Numbered from the stretch's first letter, positions 35,866 to 49,080 are shown. The stretch is 64,000 bases of DNA from Rhyacichthys aspro (GCA_036850595.1 CM072163.1:16516639-16580638), one strand, 5' to 3'. Numbers and translations: made by a program. The notes: generated by a model from the letters alone, not told the origin.

Positions 35866-38800
35866 GTAGTACTTAAATCACGTGCAGTCCTTAGAACGTT
35901 TGATTGAAGTGTCTTCCATGATGAACAAAAGCAGGTGTTGGTGAGGAACTCGGCATCGATGCAGGCTCGCGATGAAGGGTTGCATTTAAATCTAATATGG
36001 CGGTCTCTTTGTATGAACTCGGAAAGACCCAAAGTCAAAGCCGCCTTCAAAGCTCTAATCCAAAGCTACTCTATAATGTCTTTGTTGAGAATTGCATCTA
36101 TTTATCCACAAAGCATAATGTTTTGAAGCACGCCACTGTTAATAATTATCATTTTTTCCTAAGATAAAGACAAAAATAATGTTAATCTTCACTCCACGGG
36201 TACGGGCTTTTGATGTTTCTTTGGTGAAGTTGGGACATTAACGGCGTGTGTTGACAGCGTGAGGCTGCAGCGCGCCGCTGTGACGAGACCCACAAATACC
36301 CTGCAACAAAGAACACCATCTTCCCCGAGCATCAGCACCAGCTCCTCCAGCCAACGCTAGACCCCCACCCCTCCACCCCTCAGCATTCCCCCGTGTGCCT
36401 CCGTTTGAACATCATCAGTGGGTTCCTAAAGTCACTCCAATTCACAAATGTCACATTGCATATGATTTGGGAAAATGAGTGTGACAGCGTTCTTCTGGGG
36501 ATTTCTAATGAAGCGTGCTTTTCTTGTCAACACGTTTGAAGACATCAAATAGTCACTTTTGATGCCAAATTGTCTGATGATTAAATATCAAATTGGCTTG
36601 GCCGTTCTCTAAGAAAATCGACTAAGTGTAAAAAATTGTAAACGGTCCTCTTTAAACCATTAAGTTTTCAATTTGTTTGGGTTTAAAAAGTCAAATCTGT
36701 GAGACGCTTGGAGCAGTTTGCAATGTGCACTGTTGATAAGCCAGGAGCTTAAAATTTTTAAAAGTTTTATATTGAATAGTAATACACCACTTTAAGGAGA
36801 TATTAGGACTGCTTTAATGTGAATTTGATACAGTGGAAAGGTACTGAAGCTTATTAGTGCCACTGTATTAAAAATGACCCTGTAGGACAGAATAAAGCTG
36901 AGAAATCTGTTCAAAATAAGGACTTAGTCACTTAAAATCTTGATGTTGTGCAACTACTTAATGATTTATGCTGACTGACACACACTCAAAACAATTATCT
37001 TGAGAGTTGAGAGAGAAAATCTTGAGGTGCGGAGACATTTTGAGGAGCTTAGTCAGCATTTGAGATAACGGTCAAAAAGTAAAGCTTTGGCCAACAAAAC
37101 TTTGACTCAAAATAATGACTGACTGTAAACGCAAAGTTGACTTGACTTACAAACAATGTACAGACATTACTTTGATATGTGAGAATGGTTATGAAACAAA
37201 TACAGTACACCTCCCAGAGTGCCAGAGAGGCTGTCAGAGATGGGCCAAAGCTGACAGAATAAAGCCTTGTTGTTACTGGCTTCATTCTGTTACCAAAAGG
37301 GGTCCAAAGTGTCCCCAAAAAGCTTACCACACCATACCACTATGGGGTCCCAAGTGGTCCTGAGTTTGTGGTCCACTTTTGAAAAGGTGGAGCTAAACAC
37401 TGCGGTCAGCTGACAATAGATAATCCCCACTTGAGCAAGAAAGTGAAGAGAAAAATAAAAACATTAAACTGAGATGTTTTTGAAACAAATAACGCCTTGC
37501 TCTTGTGATAAACAGTCATGTTCAAACAGGAAACATGCATTTATTGTCTACATTGCAAAACTCATGGCCAAATTGTGCCTGTATATCTACTGTATCAACA
37601 CACAGCTGTACCTCCACCCTTTTGTGCTGTTAAACACAATGATTTATTTGCGCTGCTACACACCAGGATTTACTCTCTGGATTCTCTCTATGAATTATTG
37701 GCAACACAAGTTTCTAAAAATCTGCTTCAAATGCGATTTATACCTCATGTAGGGACGTAGCTTTTTGTGGCACTTCTATGATGTCACTGTCTTCGTATCA
37801 GGCGCTGCTCATCTGGACCCGGCACAATGGAAACATGTGCCTCTTCAGAGGTGACCTGACCTGTACCATACCCCACAGTAGAAACGAGCCGTAAGAGCCT
37901 GCCTTTTAGCACAAGCTAATGCTTCAAATATTCCATGAAAGCAGTGAGTCTCTGATATTCGTGTTCAGCACATGCTAACGGTGGTTCAGGCTGGAGTTTG
38001 AATCTAAAGAGGCAGTTATTTGTGGTGAACACTGATATCTAACTCTGCTAAATGCCCCGTGCACTCACCAGACCAACAGAAAACTGAGTGGCTCTGCATT
38101 CCTTTTTAATCTTTTTGACATAGTTTAGTGCATCAGAAGAAGAAGGCCATTGTTTAGTGCCAGGTATAAGCCTTGTTTTCTCTGCTTAATGAACAAGCTT
38201 TCCGATCAAATCTACCTAGTGACTAACAAGATGACTAACCTGTAAAAATGGGATGTGAAAAGTAAACACAGGCAGGGGGTGGATTGTGTGCGCAAACACT
38301 CACCCCAGTGTGATTATAGAGGGAATAAAAGGTTAGGGTGTCCACTGTGTGAGCATTCATTTCATTTTTAATGCTGCATAGTATATCTTTAATATTTAGA
38401 ATCACTGTATTCTTTTTCATCCCATTGGTATATATGGTGTATACCCACAGTAAGGTCTCCAGAAACAGTGCAGGATTTATTTACAGACAACTTTCTCCCA
38501 CTTGCATCTCCCCTGTAAGCATTAAACTCTCCACAAACCATCGCTCTGCTGGAAACCAGTACCTGTCTGGCTGCGGGCCATAACAAACGCAGAAATGATA
38601 GTGTGTGTTGCATAACATAAAGCCAAAGTTTTCAAAGTAGCCCTGCCAGATCCCTGACAGAGTCCCTGAGGAAAACAAACCTGCCACCTTTCGCCCGACA
38701 GCCAGCACCGCTGACCTCTGCCCCAGCGCTGCAGTCTTTGGCCCTATAGATTGTTTCTCTTGTGTGACTCACACTCACCATGAGTCACGGTGAGACCTGT

Positions 38801-39959
38801 CAGAGAGGTTTAGTGGGAGTGGAGCACACACTGTCAGACGCTCTGTCCTCGGGCCAATCAGGATCCTGTGTGTGTTTGAGAGAGTCCACACAGGGAAGGC
38901 ACATGTGGCACAAAACACACACTAAACAACCATTTTCAATACTTACTATACAGATTTACACTATACACATTAATGAGACAGTTGTCCATTTGTTGCCAGA
39001 TGAAAAGTGATAGTAATTATGTGTTGCCTTTGATTTAAAGTGATTTTGAAATTCACATAAAAGAGTATTTTCTCAAAGGGGCATTTTTTCCCACAATTGT
39101 CATCAGTGACCAATCAAAGCAATTTCTCAATTCTTGTTTTAAAAGAGTTTGTACATACAGTAGTCTCATTATTCTATGTATATAATGCTTTAAATAGCAG
39201 AATTGCTCCTGGTGCAGGTTTGTGTTGTAAAACAGAGAGACAAAACTATTCCTCTGCTGACGATGAAATAGAAATGTAACAGCAACACTTAATGGAAAGC
39301 TACAGTGTAATGCATCAAGATGTGCGCATACAGTGTGTACAGCAGTACTGGTGCCAGGTCTGGATGGCAATAACAACGTCACCTTGAGTTGCAGATGTCA
39401 CAGAAAGTTTATCCACTTCTTATGATAATGCAATCCAAAAGTGTTTCAAAATGTTGCTTGACCTTCACCTCAGATGATATTTAAATGGCATTAATGAGTG
39501 TAAACTAGCAGGGGCTGATGTAAAATAAGAAGGCAGTAGTCAAACTGTGCAGGTTTGTAATTGGACGAACAAAGTGCCATGCTCCCTGGTTTGTTAAAGC
39601 CTGTAAAATAATGGCCAGGACATGACCTCAGTGTTTCCGTGACAGCCCTGCCCATTCTCATGAGGCCGGTGTGAGAGTGAGGGATTTGGGGTGAGAGAAG
39701 GTGAGCACCGTCCTGTGTCCTGCTCTGGGGTCAAAACATGCTGTTACCAAACCCTGCAGTGCAATACGTCGTAGAAAACACAGCCAGTCTTGCTCCAAAA
39801 TAATCACCACTGTACACACACACACACAATCAGAGAGGTTCACAGGAAGCTAATTGTCAATAGGACATTTTTGTATGTAAGAGAGCACTTCCCCGGGTAG
39901 TAGCCTATTACTCCCTGCATGAATTGACAGGGCTAATGAGGAAATTAAGGTTTTATTAA
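35866..39959. other. Gene-free stretch
   Basis: No gene is seen. A CpG-containing, repeat-free patch lies at 36190-36400. Frames at 37049-37760 overlap on both strands and are not recognisable. The part 38480-38900 is less AT-rich and includes the paired AP-1 sites listed separately. A short (AC)n tract lies near 39815-39828. Confidence 0.45.
38764..38788. promoter_or_regulatory. Paired AP-1-type sites in inverted orientation
   Basis: GTGACTCA (38764-38771) and its exact reverse complement TGAGTCAC (38781-38788) lie 9 bp apart. TGACTCA is the consensus AP-1 (Fos/Jun) site. Two exact inverted sites this close are unlikely to be a strong coincidence but remain possible in 64 kb. No gene start is visible nearby. 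Confidence 0.35.
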
Positions 39960-40420
39960 TTCGCCCGGAGGACAAGATGTGGGAGACGCAGGGGAGGAAA
40001 GGAGAGGACTCCATCTTTGATTTAAAGGTTAATTTGGAGAGGAGGCTAGAGAGCGTGCCGAGAGTGCTCCCACAATATTTTGATGCCCTTGGACGCGGGC
40101 CAGCTGTCCCACTATGGGTGCAGCACGGAAAAAAAGACAGTAACAGGCAGACAAGAGCGAGACGGAGTGGCGGCCAACTTTGGGTCAATCCTAGGACTCA
40201 CACAGAGGCAATTAGAGGAGCTGGCTTCATCAGAAACGCCAGCGGCCACGTCTCACCGCAGAGCGACGCTGAGAGCTGCTAGTGCCCCACACGCTGGGGT
40301 AAAGGGCAGTAGCGGCTCAACACTTGACTTTGACAAGGTCAGCCGGGGGAGCAGCAGGCCCGACTGGCACGGTGCTGGTGACCTTGCGCTGTCGTGCTGG
40401 TGACCTTGCGGCGCTCAGTA
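39960..40420. promoter_or_regulatory. CpG-containing candidate conserved patch with short tandem duplication
   Basis: This repeat-free segment is more GC- and CpG-rich than its flanks and has open frames on both strands (up to about 110 codons) without recognisable domains. GTGCTGGTGACCTTGCG occurs twice with a 22-bp period (40372-40388, 40394-40410). It could be a distal element or an unrecognised exon relic. Neither is supported beyond composition. Confidence 0.3.
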
Positions 40421-40658
40421 CTGCTCTTCACACTGATAATGATAAGGATTGCTGGCTAAACTCTCCATATCTGTCCCGACCTGTGCCCTGCTGGATCACA
40501 CTCAGAGAACAAGGCCATTGTGCTAGAGGTCAGTGTGAGCGCTGTGTTTACTATTCCATCAGGGATGTCTTCTAAATGTACAGTGCAGATAATAAAACAA
40601 TACTTGAGCTATATCAGAGAGTGAGCCGATCACTGTGATTGCATGTATTATATACATA
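40421..40658. other. Unremarkable spacer before MITE
   Basis: No feature is seen. The sequence ends in the TA (40657-40658) that serves as target duplication for the adjacent element. Confidence 0.5.
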
Positions 40659-41007
40659 CAGTGGTGGAAAAAACTTTTTGGACACCCCATGCATTTGTGT
40701 AATATTGCATTAAGAATCACTCTTTTTTTCACCATTTGTTCAGTTTTGAAACACATTCTCTGTTATTTGTTGACTTTGATACCGAAAATGTTGAGAACTG
40801 ACATATTAAAACTGTCAAGAATTTACTTTTGTTAGTTTTTCATGTAATCAATAAACAAAAAAAACAAAAAATATATATATATTTGTTAGTGCAGCCACAC
40901 CTTTTTATTAAAAAACAAAAAAAGATTTTTCCACAAATATTTCATGATAATATTTGATTGAGATTGTTTAAAATTTGAAGGGTGTCCGAAAACTTTTTCC
41001 ACCACTG
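40659..41007. mobile_element. Tc1/mariner-type MITE, copy 1 (intact ends)
   Basis: The 349-bp element has terminal inverted repeats of about 28 bp. It starts CAGTGGTGGAAAAA (40659-40672) and ends TTTTTCCACCACTG (40994-41007). Inside these, GGACACCC on the left matches GGGTGTCC on the right. TA flanks both sides (40657-40658, 41008-41009), the standard Tc1/mariner target duplication. There is no transposase frame, so it depends on a relative elsewhere. The interior is AT-rich. A diverged copy lies at 58182-58522. Confidence 0.9.
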
Positions 41008-41009
41008 TA

Positions 41010-41579
41010 GACCTTGTACAAATTCATCTTACATCATTTATAGTTTTTACTGTAGTCCCTACTTTATGGCTTAATAAGATGTCTTTCTCTCTTCTGAACA
41101 CATACAGCTTTGATGTACTGAGGCTGTAGATTGGGAACATCAAGTTCTGTCTGTACTGGCTGATGCCCTGTTACACATCCCTCTTGGAACCCCTAAGTTA
41201 TTGCAACACAAATCATTCAGTATCTTCAGACTTGAATCATCTTATGTTAAAAAACCCATGCAATAGAAGTCAGACTTGAAAGGTCAATACGGTTACACTG
41301 GGACCTGTACTGACGGTAAATAAACATGTCCACAGCCTCTTCTTTCACCTTCCTCCACTCTAAGGACATTCCCCAACAACTCACACTGAAAAAAATGTAA
41401 CGTAGAACAGGAGCCAGGAAACCAAAGTAGAAAGTGAGAATAACAGGAAATGTATACTCTGTTAAACACATGTGGAAATGCATTGTTTCACAAAGCTTCA
41501 CTACCTCATAAAGGAAGATTTTTGCATTCTTTAACTATTTAATACATTCCCTATAGTTTATCATTACATGTGGGGTTCA
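41010..41579. other. Gene-free stretch
   Basis: No recognisable feature is seen. A minus-strand 84-codon frame at 41247-41501 matches nothing I know. Confidence 0.5.
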
Positions 41580-41587
41580 CCTCAGAC

Positions 41588-41975
41588 CAGTGATGTCAAA
41601 CTCAAAGTGGTGAGGGGCCATGATGGTTAATAAGAATCCTTTCAGGGGCCGAAGATGGCGACATTTGAAAGCTTTTATTTCATTTTGAATGTCTTACAAA
41701 AGTTATTACACAAACAATAGTTTCCTCCTTTTATTGAAACTGGTTTTAGTTGAATTTGAACAGATTTTAGTCAGATTTCAGTAGGTTTTATTTGGAATTG
41801 AACAGGTTTGAACGGTTTTCATTTATCTTTGTGGCAAAATCAAATCTAAAACATGTTTAAATTCAGTGAATAAAACCTAGTGCCAAAAATATCACCTTCT
41901 AAATGTATTGAAGGGCCACATAAAACATTGCAAAGGGCCGCATTTGGCCCCCGGGCCTTGAGTTTGACATGTGTG
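41588..41975. mobile_element. Non-autonomous hAT element with 8-bp target duplication
   Basis: The 388-bp element begins CAGTGATGTCAAACTCAA and ends TTGAGTTTGACATGTGTG, matching inverted ends. It has GGGGCC-type blocks inside each end (GGGCCGCATTTGGCCCCCGG on the right). CCTCAGAC is present immediately on both sides (41580-41587 and 41976-41983), an exact 8-bp target duplication, the hallmark of hAT transposition. The interior (about 41680-41900) has GGTTTTAGTTGAATTTGAAC-like units and no transposase frame. This GTCAAACTC/GGCCCGGGGGCC end type is common in vertebrate hAT repeats. Confidence 0.92.
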
Positions 41976-41983
41976 CCTCAGAC

Positions 41984-42389
41984 AATCTAAACTAACTGTG
42001 AGTAGATTAACCTGTATATTATCTGTATTGGAGCCAACATAATATTCACAGTCTGCAGTTTGATTAAAGCTCTATTTTGGATTTCTAATATGAATAAAAT
42101 GTGGACTCAATGCCTTCTGCCGACTTGATTTTCCACTGACCTTTACAAAATGATAGCAGAAATAGAAATAAGGCTTGTGTTGAACAATTATTCATCTTAT
42201 TAAATGTGCATGGTTGCGTTAACAGATTTGATTGGTCGAGAAGTTTCCTAAGGATATAGTCTCACTTCCTTGCTGTGTTTACAAAAGTTATAATTATAGA
42301 TGCAGACTATAAAACGTATGAGCGCTGATTAAAATGACACTTTATAAACCCTGTCTGTGGTTCCCTGATGAAGTCACTGTTGATTCAGA
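41984..42389. other. Gene-free spacer
   Basis: AT-rich sequence with no recognisable feature. Confidence 0.5.
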
Positions 42390-42700
42390 GTGAACCCTCT
42401 TGATATTATCGGCGTAATTCATCTGTCACCTTCTCTCGCGCTGCTCACGCTTTCAGAGTGGAATCAATTGTACGCCGCCATTTCCTTAAGCTTCCCCTCG
42501 GAAACCTCCCGCAGCGTGAGAAAAAGAGATTATGCTCATAATTCATGTTCTTACACCTTGTTAAATAGCACTGAGTCATATTTATGCACCTTGTTAAATA
42601 ATTCACACGCCAAACTCTCAAATGGAGCCGTGTGGGTTCTTTTAATTGGGGCTTGTGTAAAGTCCTGCGGAAAAGAGTGAGTAGAACGAGCCGGGGGGTG
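42390..42700. promoter_or_regulatory. Candidate conserved non-coding patch
   Basis: This repeat-free segment mixes CpG sites with TAATTC/ATAATTCAT homeodomain-type cores and duplicated CACCTTGTTAAATA text (42554-42567 and 42588-42601). The 96-codon plus-strand frame across it is not recognisable. I call it a candidate because composition and motif density resemble developmental enhancers. This is a weak argument without alignments. Confidence 0.3.
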
Positions 42701-45700
42701 ATGCTGCATGATTTATGGGATGGATGGGATTTTGTTTGTCTTCACACTGGTGGAAGATAACATCCCTTGGGTCAGTTTAGCATGAGCAGTGGAGATTTGA
42801 TAGATAGTGTACGTTTAATCTGGATTTTTTTGGAAGGGGAACATAACTTGGACAGTGATCCTAATCCTTTTTTCTATTCTATACAAAGAAATAGTCTGTG
42901 GATGTAATCAATCAATCAACCAATCAGAGACTTACCAACAAACGCAGGATAAACCGCCTCTGGACAGATCTGACTTGAAAAACCTTTGCATTAAGCCCGC
43001 CCCATTTTTGATAGAGCGTTACAATTGGTAACGGAAGATGTATTTTAATGGCTATGAATCCCTGTTTTCCAACCATAAGCATTCACAATTGGCAGAAGAT
43101 GAGCTGTACTTGACTCTACTCTAGACACATGGATGTTTGTGAGCTTTATTGTATGTTCTTGTTTGAAGAAAGTTGTCGAGTCACTTATTCTTCCTTTAGT
43201 GTTTATAGTCTGAGCCAAAGTGAGAATACTGCAGTGGATAGTATTCATTTTTAATCACATTTCATTATTACAATATGAGACACTGAAGTATATCACCAGC
43301 TGTGGGGCAGTAAAGATATGCCCGCGCTCTGAGGCACATGTGGAACAGCTTTTAATGAACATGTAAATCAGACAGTACAACCATAGGCCATAGGAGTTAT
43401 TGGGATATAATGCTCATGTAACCAAGATCTGCACTATATGTTATTTTTCCTTAAATGAGGCATAGCATACATTGTGAGTGCACGAGTAGATTTGATTTCT
43501 TAGTTGGATTTCTGAGAGGATTTCCGGGGAACAGTGCAGGTGAGACGTGACGCTGTCAGCATATTAACACAGCGGGCTGAGGAGTATTTTTAAGGTATGT
43601 ACTGACGGCCGCTGTCTAACACATGCGTCTCAGTGGAGCCATAGTGTCCCTGTACCCTCCCCTCAGGATAAACAGTACCAACACAAAGCCAATTTCAACT
43701 TAAACTGACACAATCACAGGCCAGGGAATTCTAGCTGCTGCACCTTCGAGTAGTGCGTCTGACTCACAGTACTACAGTGACTGCTGCTTATGAGAAGAGT
43801 AGATAGTGGTATTTCAGATGTTTGTTCTTTTAAAACTTGAAAAGACATCCTCAGTGTCACCTGAATGACTGTTTTCATACGATTAAATAATATGCATAAT
43901 AGGCATAATGTGCAGGATTTGAATGTAAGCCAACACCTCTAGACTGATGTGGAGGTGACTGTCTCTATAAACCAACTTCCTGCTCTTTGTATTTCCAATT
44001 TAACTTAGGGAGGGATATTTATGAGTGTTCAGTTTCGCGAATAACAAATCAGAGAGAATGGAAAATAGATCAGAACTATATCAAACGTGGCATTTGTGCC
44101 TTTTAAGAATATATTTATTATTAAATTACTAACAGACCTGTCCCGAGTGAACATTTTCTTGCATTTGTTTGTGCTTATTTGAATTGAGCTAAAAAGCTTA
44201 TGGGCTACTTCCATTAGGTCCAGTTAATATGAAGTAATATACAATTTAGCTCTTTCCTGGAAATGTCCCTTTTTTTTTACCCAACCATAAATCCAAAGCA
44301 GCACATCATGTGTCTATAGACTGTCAATATCACAGAGTTACCATGGCGATGGCAATGTTAACCAATTGAAAAAGGTCACAGTGTTCTGCGCGTCTGTAGC
44401 TCAATAAATGATTGGTCCGTGTGTTTAAACACTAGGCTATTGCTAAGCTGTCCTTCTCCAGTGTTCACAGTTCGACCTCTTGTCCTGCCCCAAAAGAAAG
44501 ATGCAATTTACAAAACTGTCCCAGGAACAATTTTTGCTTTGACAGCAGGAAATTCATCTGACGTGTTTAATTCCTATGGGTAGTGATGAGGTGGTAAACA
44601 AACATTAAAGCCCAGTACATATTTTCCATGTGATTGACGCTGTTGATATGGAAATACTCTTTAGGGCAGATATTGAAAGCTACTCCATGTGTGTGTGAGT
44701 GGACACGAGGCCCCAACAAAATGCATAAAAATATCTGCGTACATGTGGCCAGGGCATAAGTACTGTGTGTGTGAAATGTGTTAATGCCCATTTCCCTTTA
44801 AGGTTTGGAAAGATTACACAAATCTTCTTTTTACATTGTCCTCTGTGAGGTTTCAAACACAAAGAATATGACCTTTGACAGCTTTACAGATTTCCTTTTT
44901 GGCTGAGTTCTGCCATCTTAGGATTCTCTAATCGGATTGCACTGAGCTACAGGCAGGTGCAGTTCACCCAAAGAAAACAATGCAAAGACAAATTGAATTC
45001 ATGTCTGAAAAGAAAGGGCAGACAACAGAACCAGTTATCAGTCGAAACTCAAAAGACATTCTCAGAGTATTATGTTAAAATACAGCAATCGCATTGTAGC
45101 ATTCTCTCATCCGATCAGTTTGATATAAATGAAATTACACTGTTCGTTCCAGTTTGACCCATTAAGACGGATTTAACTTCATAGCCTATGGTAAACCCTC
45201 GAAAAATCCACAGGCTGAAATGTGGAGATCTTGCATTTAGCCAGTAGCAGCTTCACCGTTTGGCATTCGGCTCCTTGCATATGACAAGACTTTGTGCTGC
45301 TGGCATTGTCTCTGCAGTGGAAACAAAGAGCAGGTCTGTGTGCCAGGATGTGCACAGAGAGCTCCAGCTATCAGGACTCCTTCTTTGCAGCCAACCATTC
45401 TCCCAGGAGTGTGATTGACGCAGGCTTTACCGAGACAATCTCAACCAAAAATCCACCTCTCACTCCTTCATCCTCAAAGGGGCCTGTGCTCTTCCAAACA
45501 AGCTCGAGTGCTGTTTCATGCATGAAAGGTGTGTGCATTCAGGGCTTGTTTGCTTGTGTTTCGCCGGCTCTTACCTCTTTGAAAGATTTTAGAGCGCTAT
45601 ATTCTAATTTATCCAAGATTCAGCTGTGAAATTTAATGAATATTGTTCAGGGAGAAGCTGGACATTGACCATAACAAGCAAATGTAACAGAAGGTTGGGT

Positions 45701-46243
45701 TTCTGTTTGCTCCAAATCTAAATTGTACAAACTTTCAATTAAAACTTTGGATGCCAAATGATAGAACACGTCCATGGTACACAAACTTGGATAAACATTC
45801 CCTTGCATTTGTTCCAAAATGCCTCAAAATGATGAAACTCTGATGATAAACTCTTCCATCAACGTCTGTCAGGGAAAAATAACTTCCGAGGTGTTCTGGT
45901 GAAGCCATTGAGTAGCAGCTAATCTCTGATTAAAGATTGGAGTGAAGTGTTGTGAGTTTTTTTTTCCTGGCGCCACGTTGGTGGTATAATGAGGGTGCAG
46001 CCACTTCACCTGAGCCGCCGCTGCTCTAATCTCCACAGTAAACACTTATACGGCGTTCACCATTGATTAGGATGTGGCTCTCATCAATCATCACAGTCTT
46101 GTCTCCTCACATTAATAATTATGGCATCTGCACTCAGTCAAGAGCTCTGATTAGACTCAGCACACAGAGGGTAAGTGATAGTGAGTGACATGGGGCTAGA
46201 AACAGCTCTGTGTCGTCTGCTTCACTGGGGGATTGCTGTGAAG
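42701..46243. other. Gene-free stretch
   Basis: No gene is seen. The 111-codon plus-strand frame at 45294-45629 has no known domain. Repeat-free, less AT-rich parts lie at 43500-43640 and 45965-46200; the latter carries several ATTAAT/ATCAAT homeodomain-like cores. Confidence 0.45.
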
Positions 46244-46245
46244 TA

Positions 46246-46644
46246 CAGTTCTGTGCAAAAGTTTTATAGAGTGGAAAAATACTATACTTTAAAGTAATTC
46301 AGGTTTAATAAAACACTGGAAATTGAGCTACCCTGAAAGTGCAGCCAATGTCATTAGGGACTATATTAACTGTACAGAGGAACAAGGAATCCTCACAGAG
46401 CCCTGATGTCAACGTCATTGAAGATTTACTGGTGCCTTTGTAACAGCAATTCAATGAAACTGGACAGAATAAGATCTCAACATGACTGAGCCAGAATATC
46501 TATGAGAATCAACACTGTTTAATTTGGAATGTTGTCCTGTTTACTTTGTATTTTATAAATTGTTAAAAAATTGTTAAAAATAAAGAAATGTCATATTTTT
46601 GAATGTATTCTCTCTTTAAAGTATTAAACTTAGCACAGAATGTG
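46246..46644 (+). mobile_element. Tc1/mariner deletion relic with transposase fragment
   Basis: The left end CAGTTCTGTGCAAAAGTTTTA (46246-46266, preceded by TA) is mirrored by TAAACTTAGCACAGAATGTG (46625-46644, followed by TA), with several mismatches. Inside, 46393-46431 reads SQSPDVNVIEDLL. This matches the SPDLNPIE segment of Tc1-family transposases, where the E is the last residue of the catalytic DDE triad. The 399-bp length is far below the roughly 1.3-1.6 kb of full elements and the frame is broken. The remains are of an inactive, internally deleted copy. Confidence 0.85.
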
Positions 46645-46646
46645 TA

Positions 46647-48649
46647 GCTAGAGTGTAGATCTGGTGATATTTTGAATAGTTTGCATACAGTAGTTCAGTC
46701 CAGTAGTCAGATTTTATTTTGGCGATCATGATGATGTCTTGATGTTTGAATTACCACACATCTGTGAAGGTAATATATTAAAACATAGAAACATATTTAT
46801 TTAGTTGTAAGAGAGATGATTATTGGATTTATTCCGTTTTTAATAAACAGAATCAGGAGCTGAGCCAGTGTCTCCAATTTTATTTTAAGTTTTATAATTT
46901 ATGAGAAGCCCAAAGATTTGAAGCATAAATGATATCTTTTTGCCACATCAGATTTGTGATTCAGAATTGTATTATTAGTTGGTAACTAACAGGTTTGGAG
47001 TTTGTTGAAAAAACTGATTTTGCAAGATTATAAAAAAAATTTAAAAAAATCAACCAGTTAATCCTGAACATGTGACATATGTGAGTCAGTAAGTACAAAT
47101 GTAAAATGAAAAGGCCTGAGTGTATACATTGCTTTAATACTGATGCTAACTTTCTTATACATCCAATGAGCTCAAGCTTTCATTAGACCAACATTGTTGT
47201 GCCCAAATAGGACCAAGAGCAGATTAGCACAATCATAAGGCAGATGAGGCTTTATGCAGTAATCTCAATGTCATTCCACTCTCACTGTTAACATATTCTG
47301 CATGTGTATTTAATTTGAACATGCTGAAATAATGAGACCTCTAAACTTTATGAATTTCCCTTGTCTTTCTGTAGCTTTGCCTTGAACAGAACATGTGCAC
47401 TGTCTTTTTATTCTTTGTGTAATGGTAAAAATCACGTCTTTCTTTTGAAGAATGTCTGAGTGCACTTACACTGCAAATATTAAAAATAGATTACGGAGCC
47501 ATTGGGAGGTAAGTGGTTCCATAAGCAGAATTGATGGTACTAAAGAGTATCATAGAGACAGCCTACATCACCTTGAGGGTCTCATCCGTTTAATGATGCC
47601 ATGTGCCGCATGCTTTGCTCCTGAAGAATGGCCACCATTTTGCTGTGGGCTCTGACACTCCACTTAAACTGCTATTCTGAGCAGTTAACAGGAGCGGCAC
47701 GGCTCACGCAGCAGACAGCTGGAAGATGGACAACAGGAGGTGAGACGGGTGATGGGCGGAAATACTCTGTTTTCACATACAATCCACAATGCCACGTGCA
47801 CATGATGGGACTTCATTTTTCTGGAGAAGGTAAGCTTTGGTGGCAGTTTTACCACAAAAAAGCCATCATCACACAGTAATGCATGTTGACTGGAACTGTT
47901 AGCCTGGGGTTTATGGGGTATTGGGAATATTATGGCTAAAAGACCCACATGCACTACATAAGGTTATGAACATAGTAAAGTCAAAACAGGTGTATTCATC
48001 AAAAAAATATCTTTATAGTGACCAGTGCACACTTTTTGAGTGTTTTCTCACTTCAGGAGTTTGCCATTACCATGAAATTCAACCAAAACGCAAAGATTTG
48101 GTTGTGGTGTGGCTTTTTTTATTTACACAAGGACAGCATTCTCAGTTCATGAAAAACATTTGAAACTGGACGAGTCATTAGCTGCCAGTTACACACAGGT
48201 AGTACAACAGCAATGGCAAAACACTATGTTTTTGTGCTCTAAAACTAATGGACATAGTCTTGAGTGGAATGCTTTAACATACTACAGCGTTCTAATGAGC
48301 TGAGCATATCTGAATATATAGATGTGAATGTTCAATTGTATTATATTGATTACACTACAGGCCAGCATTTGCTTTTTAGTGTTTTGAATTGAATCATTCA
48401 TACATGCATCTGCCACATATCCTTTATGAGTCATATAATTTCCTAAATTAATGCTCCTTTGTGAGAAACTGTTCATAATGTGCAAACAGTTCATTAGAAT
48501 ACACTATTTATCTTCGAGGACCCCCTTCAACAGCACTTAACTCACCCCAAATTAAGGCTATATTACACCTTACAGGGGAAAATTAAGTTGGCGTAGTTAA
48601 AAAAAAAAAAAAAGACACTTCAGATAAAGTTTTCAAAAATCTTTGGTTT
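46647..48649. other. Gene-free stretch
   Basis: No gene is seen. It is mostly AT-rich, with a poly(A) run near 48600-48614. Frames at 47452-47954 overlap on both strands and are not recognisable. Confidence 0.5.
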
Positions 48650-49080
48650 GTGCACGCCGCATAATTTTCATCAAGCTGTGTATTCCTCTAAGCCAGCTCA
48701 AAAAGAGAGCAGAGTGTGGACAGCTGCCAGTTCTAAGGGGTTTGGAGATGCCTCGTCCAATTAGGTTGTTCCAGCGTAAAGACTGCCGTGCAGGTGCTGC
48801 CAGCCCTTCCCCTGGACCCCAGCCCCTTCCTGCAGCCAGACCGTCAGCACTCAGGTTGAAGGGAGCCATTTGACCGTGGAGATGGGCCTCCAGACGCTGC
48901 CAGCAAGCTTCTGAGCCGATTTGAAGGTGTGTGTCCCCGGACTGGAAAATCTCCCCCATCCGCAAAGTCGATTAAAGCCCAACAGCTGCGATTCAGCTTC
49001 TGCCAGGCACCGCACACATGCCTCGACATCAAGGAACGCTCGGGAGGAAGTGAGCACAAGACGTGAACCCAAACATAAGG
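48650..49080. promoter_or_regulatory. GC-rich candidate conserved patch
   Basis: About 430 bp of repeat-free, clearly GC-richer sequence has frames open on both strands (a 110-codon minus-strand frame, and shorter ones on plus). The translations show no domain and no splice-site arrangement that I trust. It could be a distal regulatory element or a decayed exon. Composition is the only evidence. Confidence 0.3.

Noticed and set aside
44385..44495. tRNA-like sequence (TAGCTCAATAAATGA with a later GTTCGACCTC)
   Set aside because: The two boxes are about 70 bp apart and no cloverleaf can be drawn. It is at most a very decayed SINE head.
47020..47050. AT-rich run as an origin or attachment site
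   Set aside because: Simple A/T low-complexity sequence with no supporting motif.
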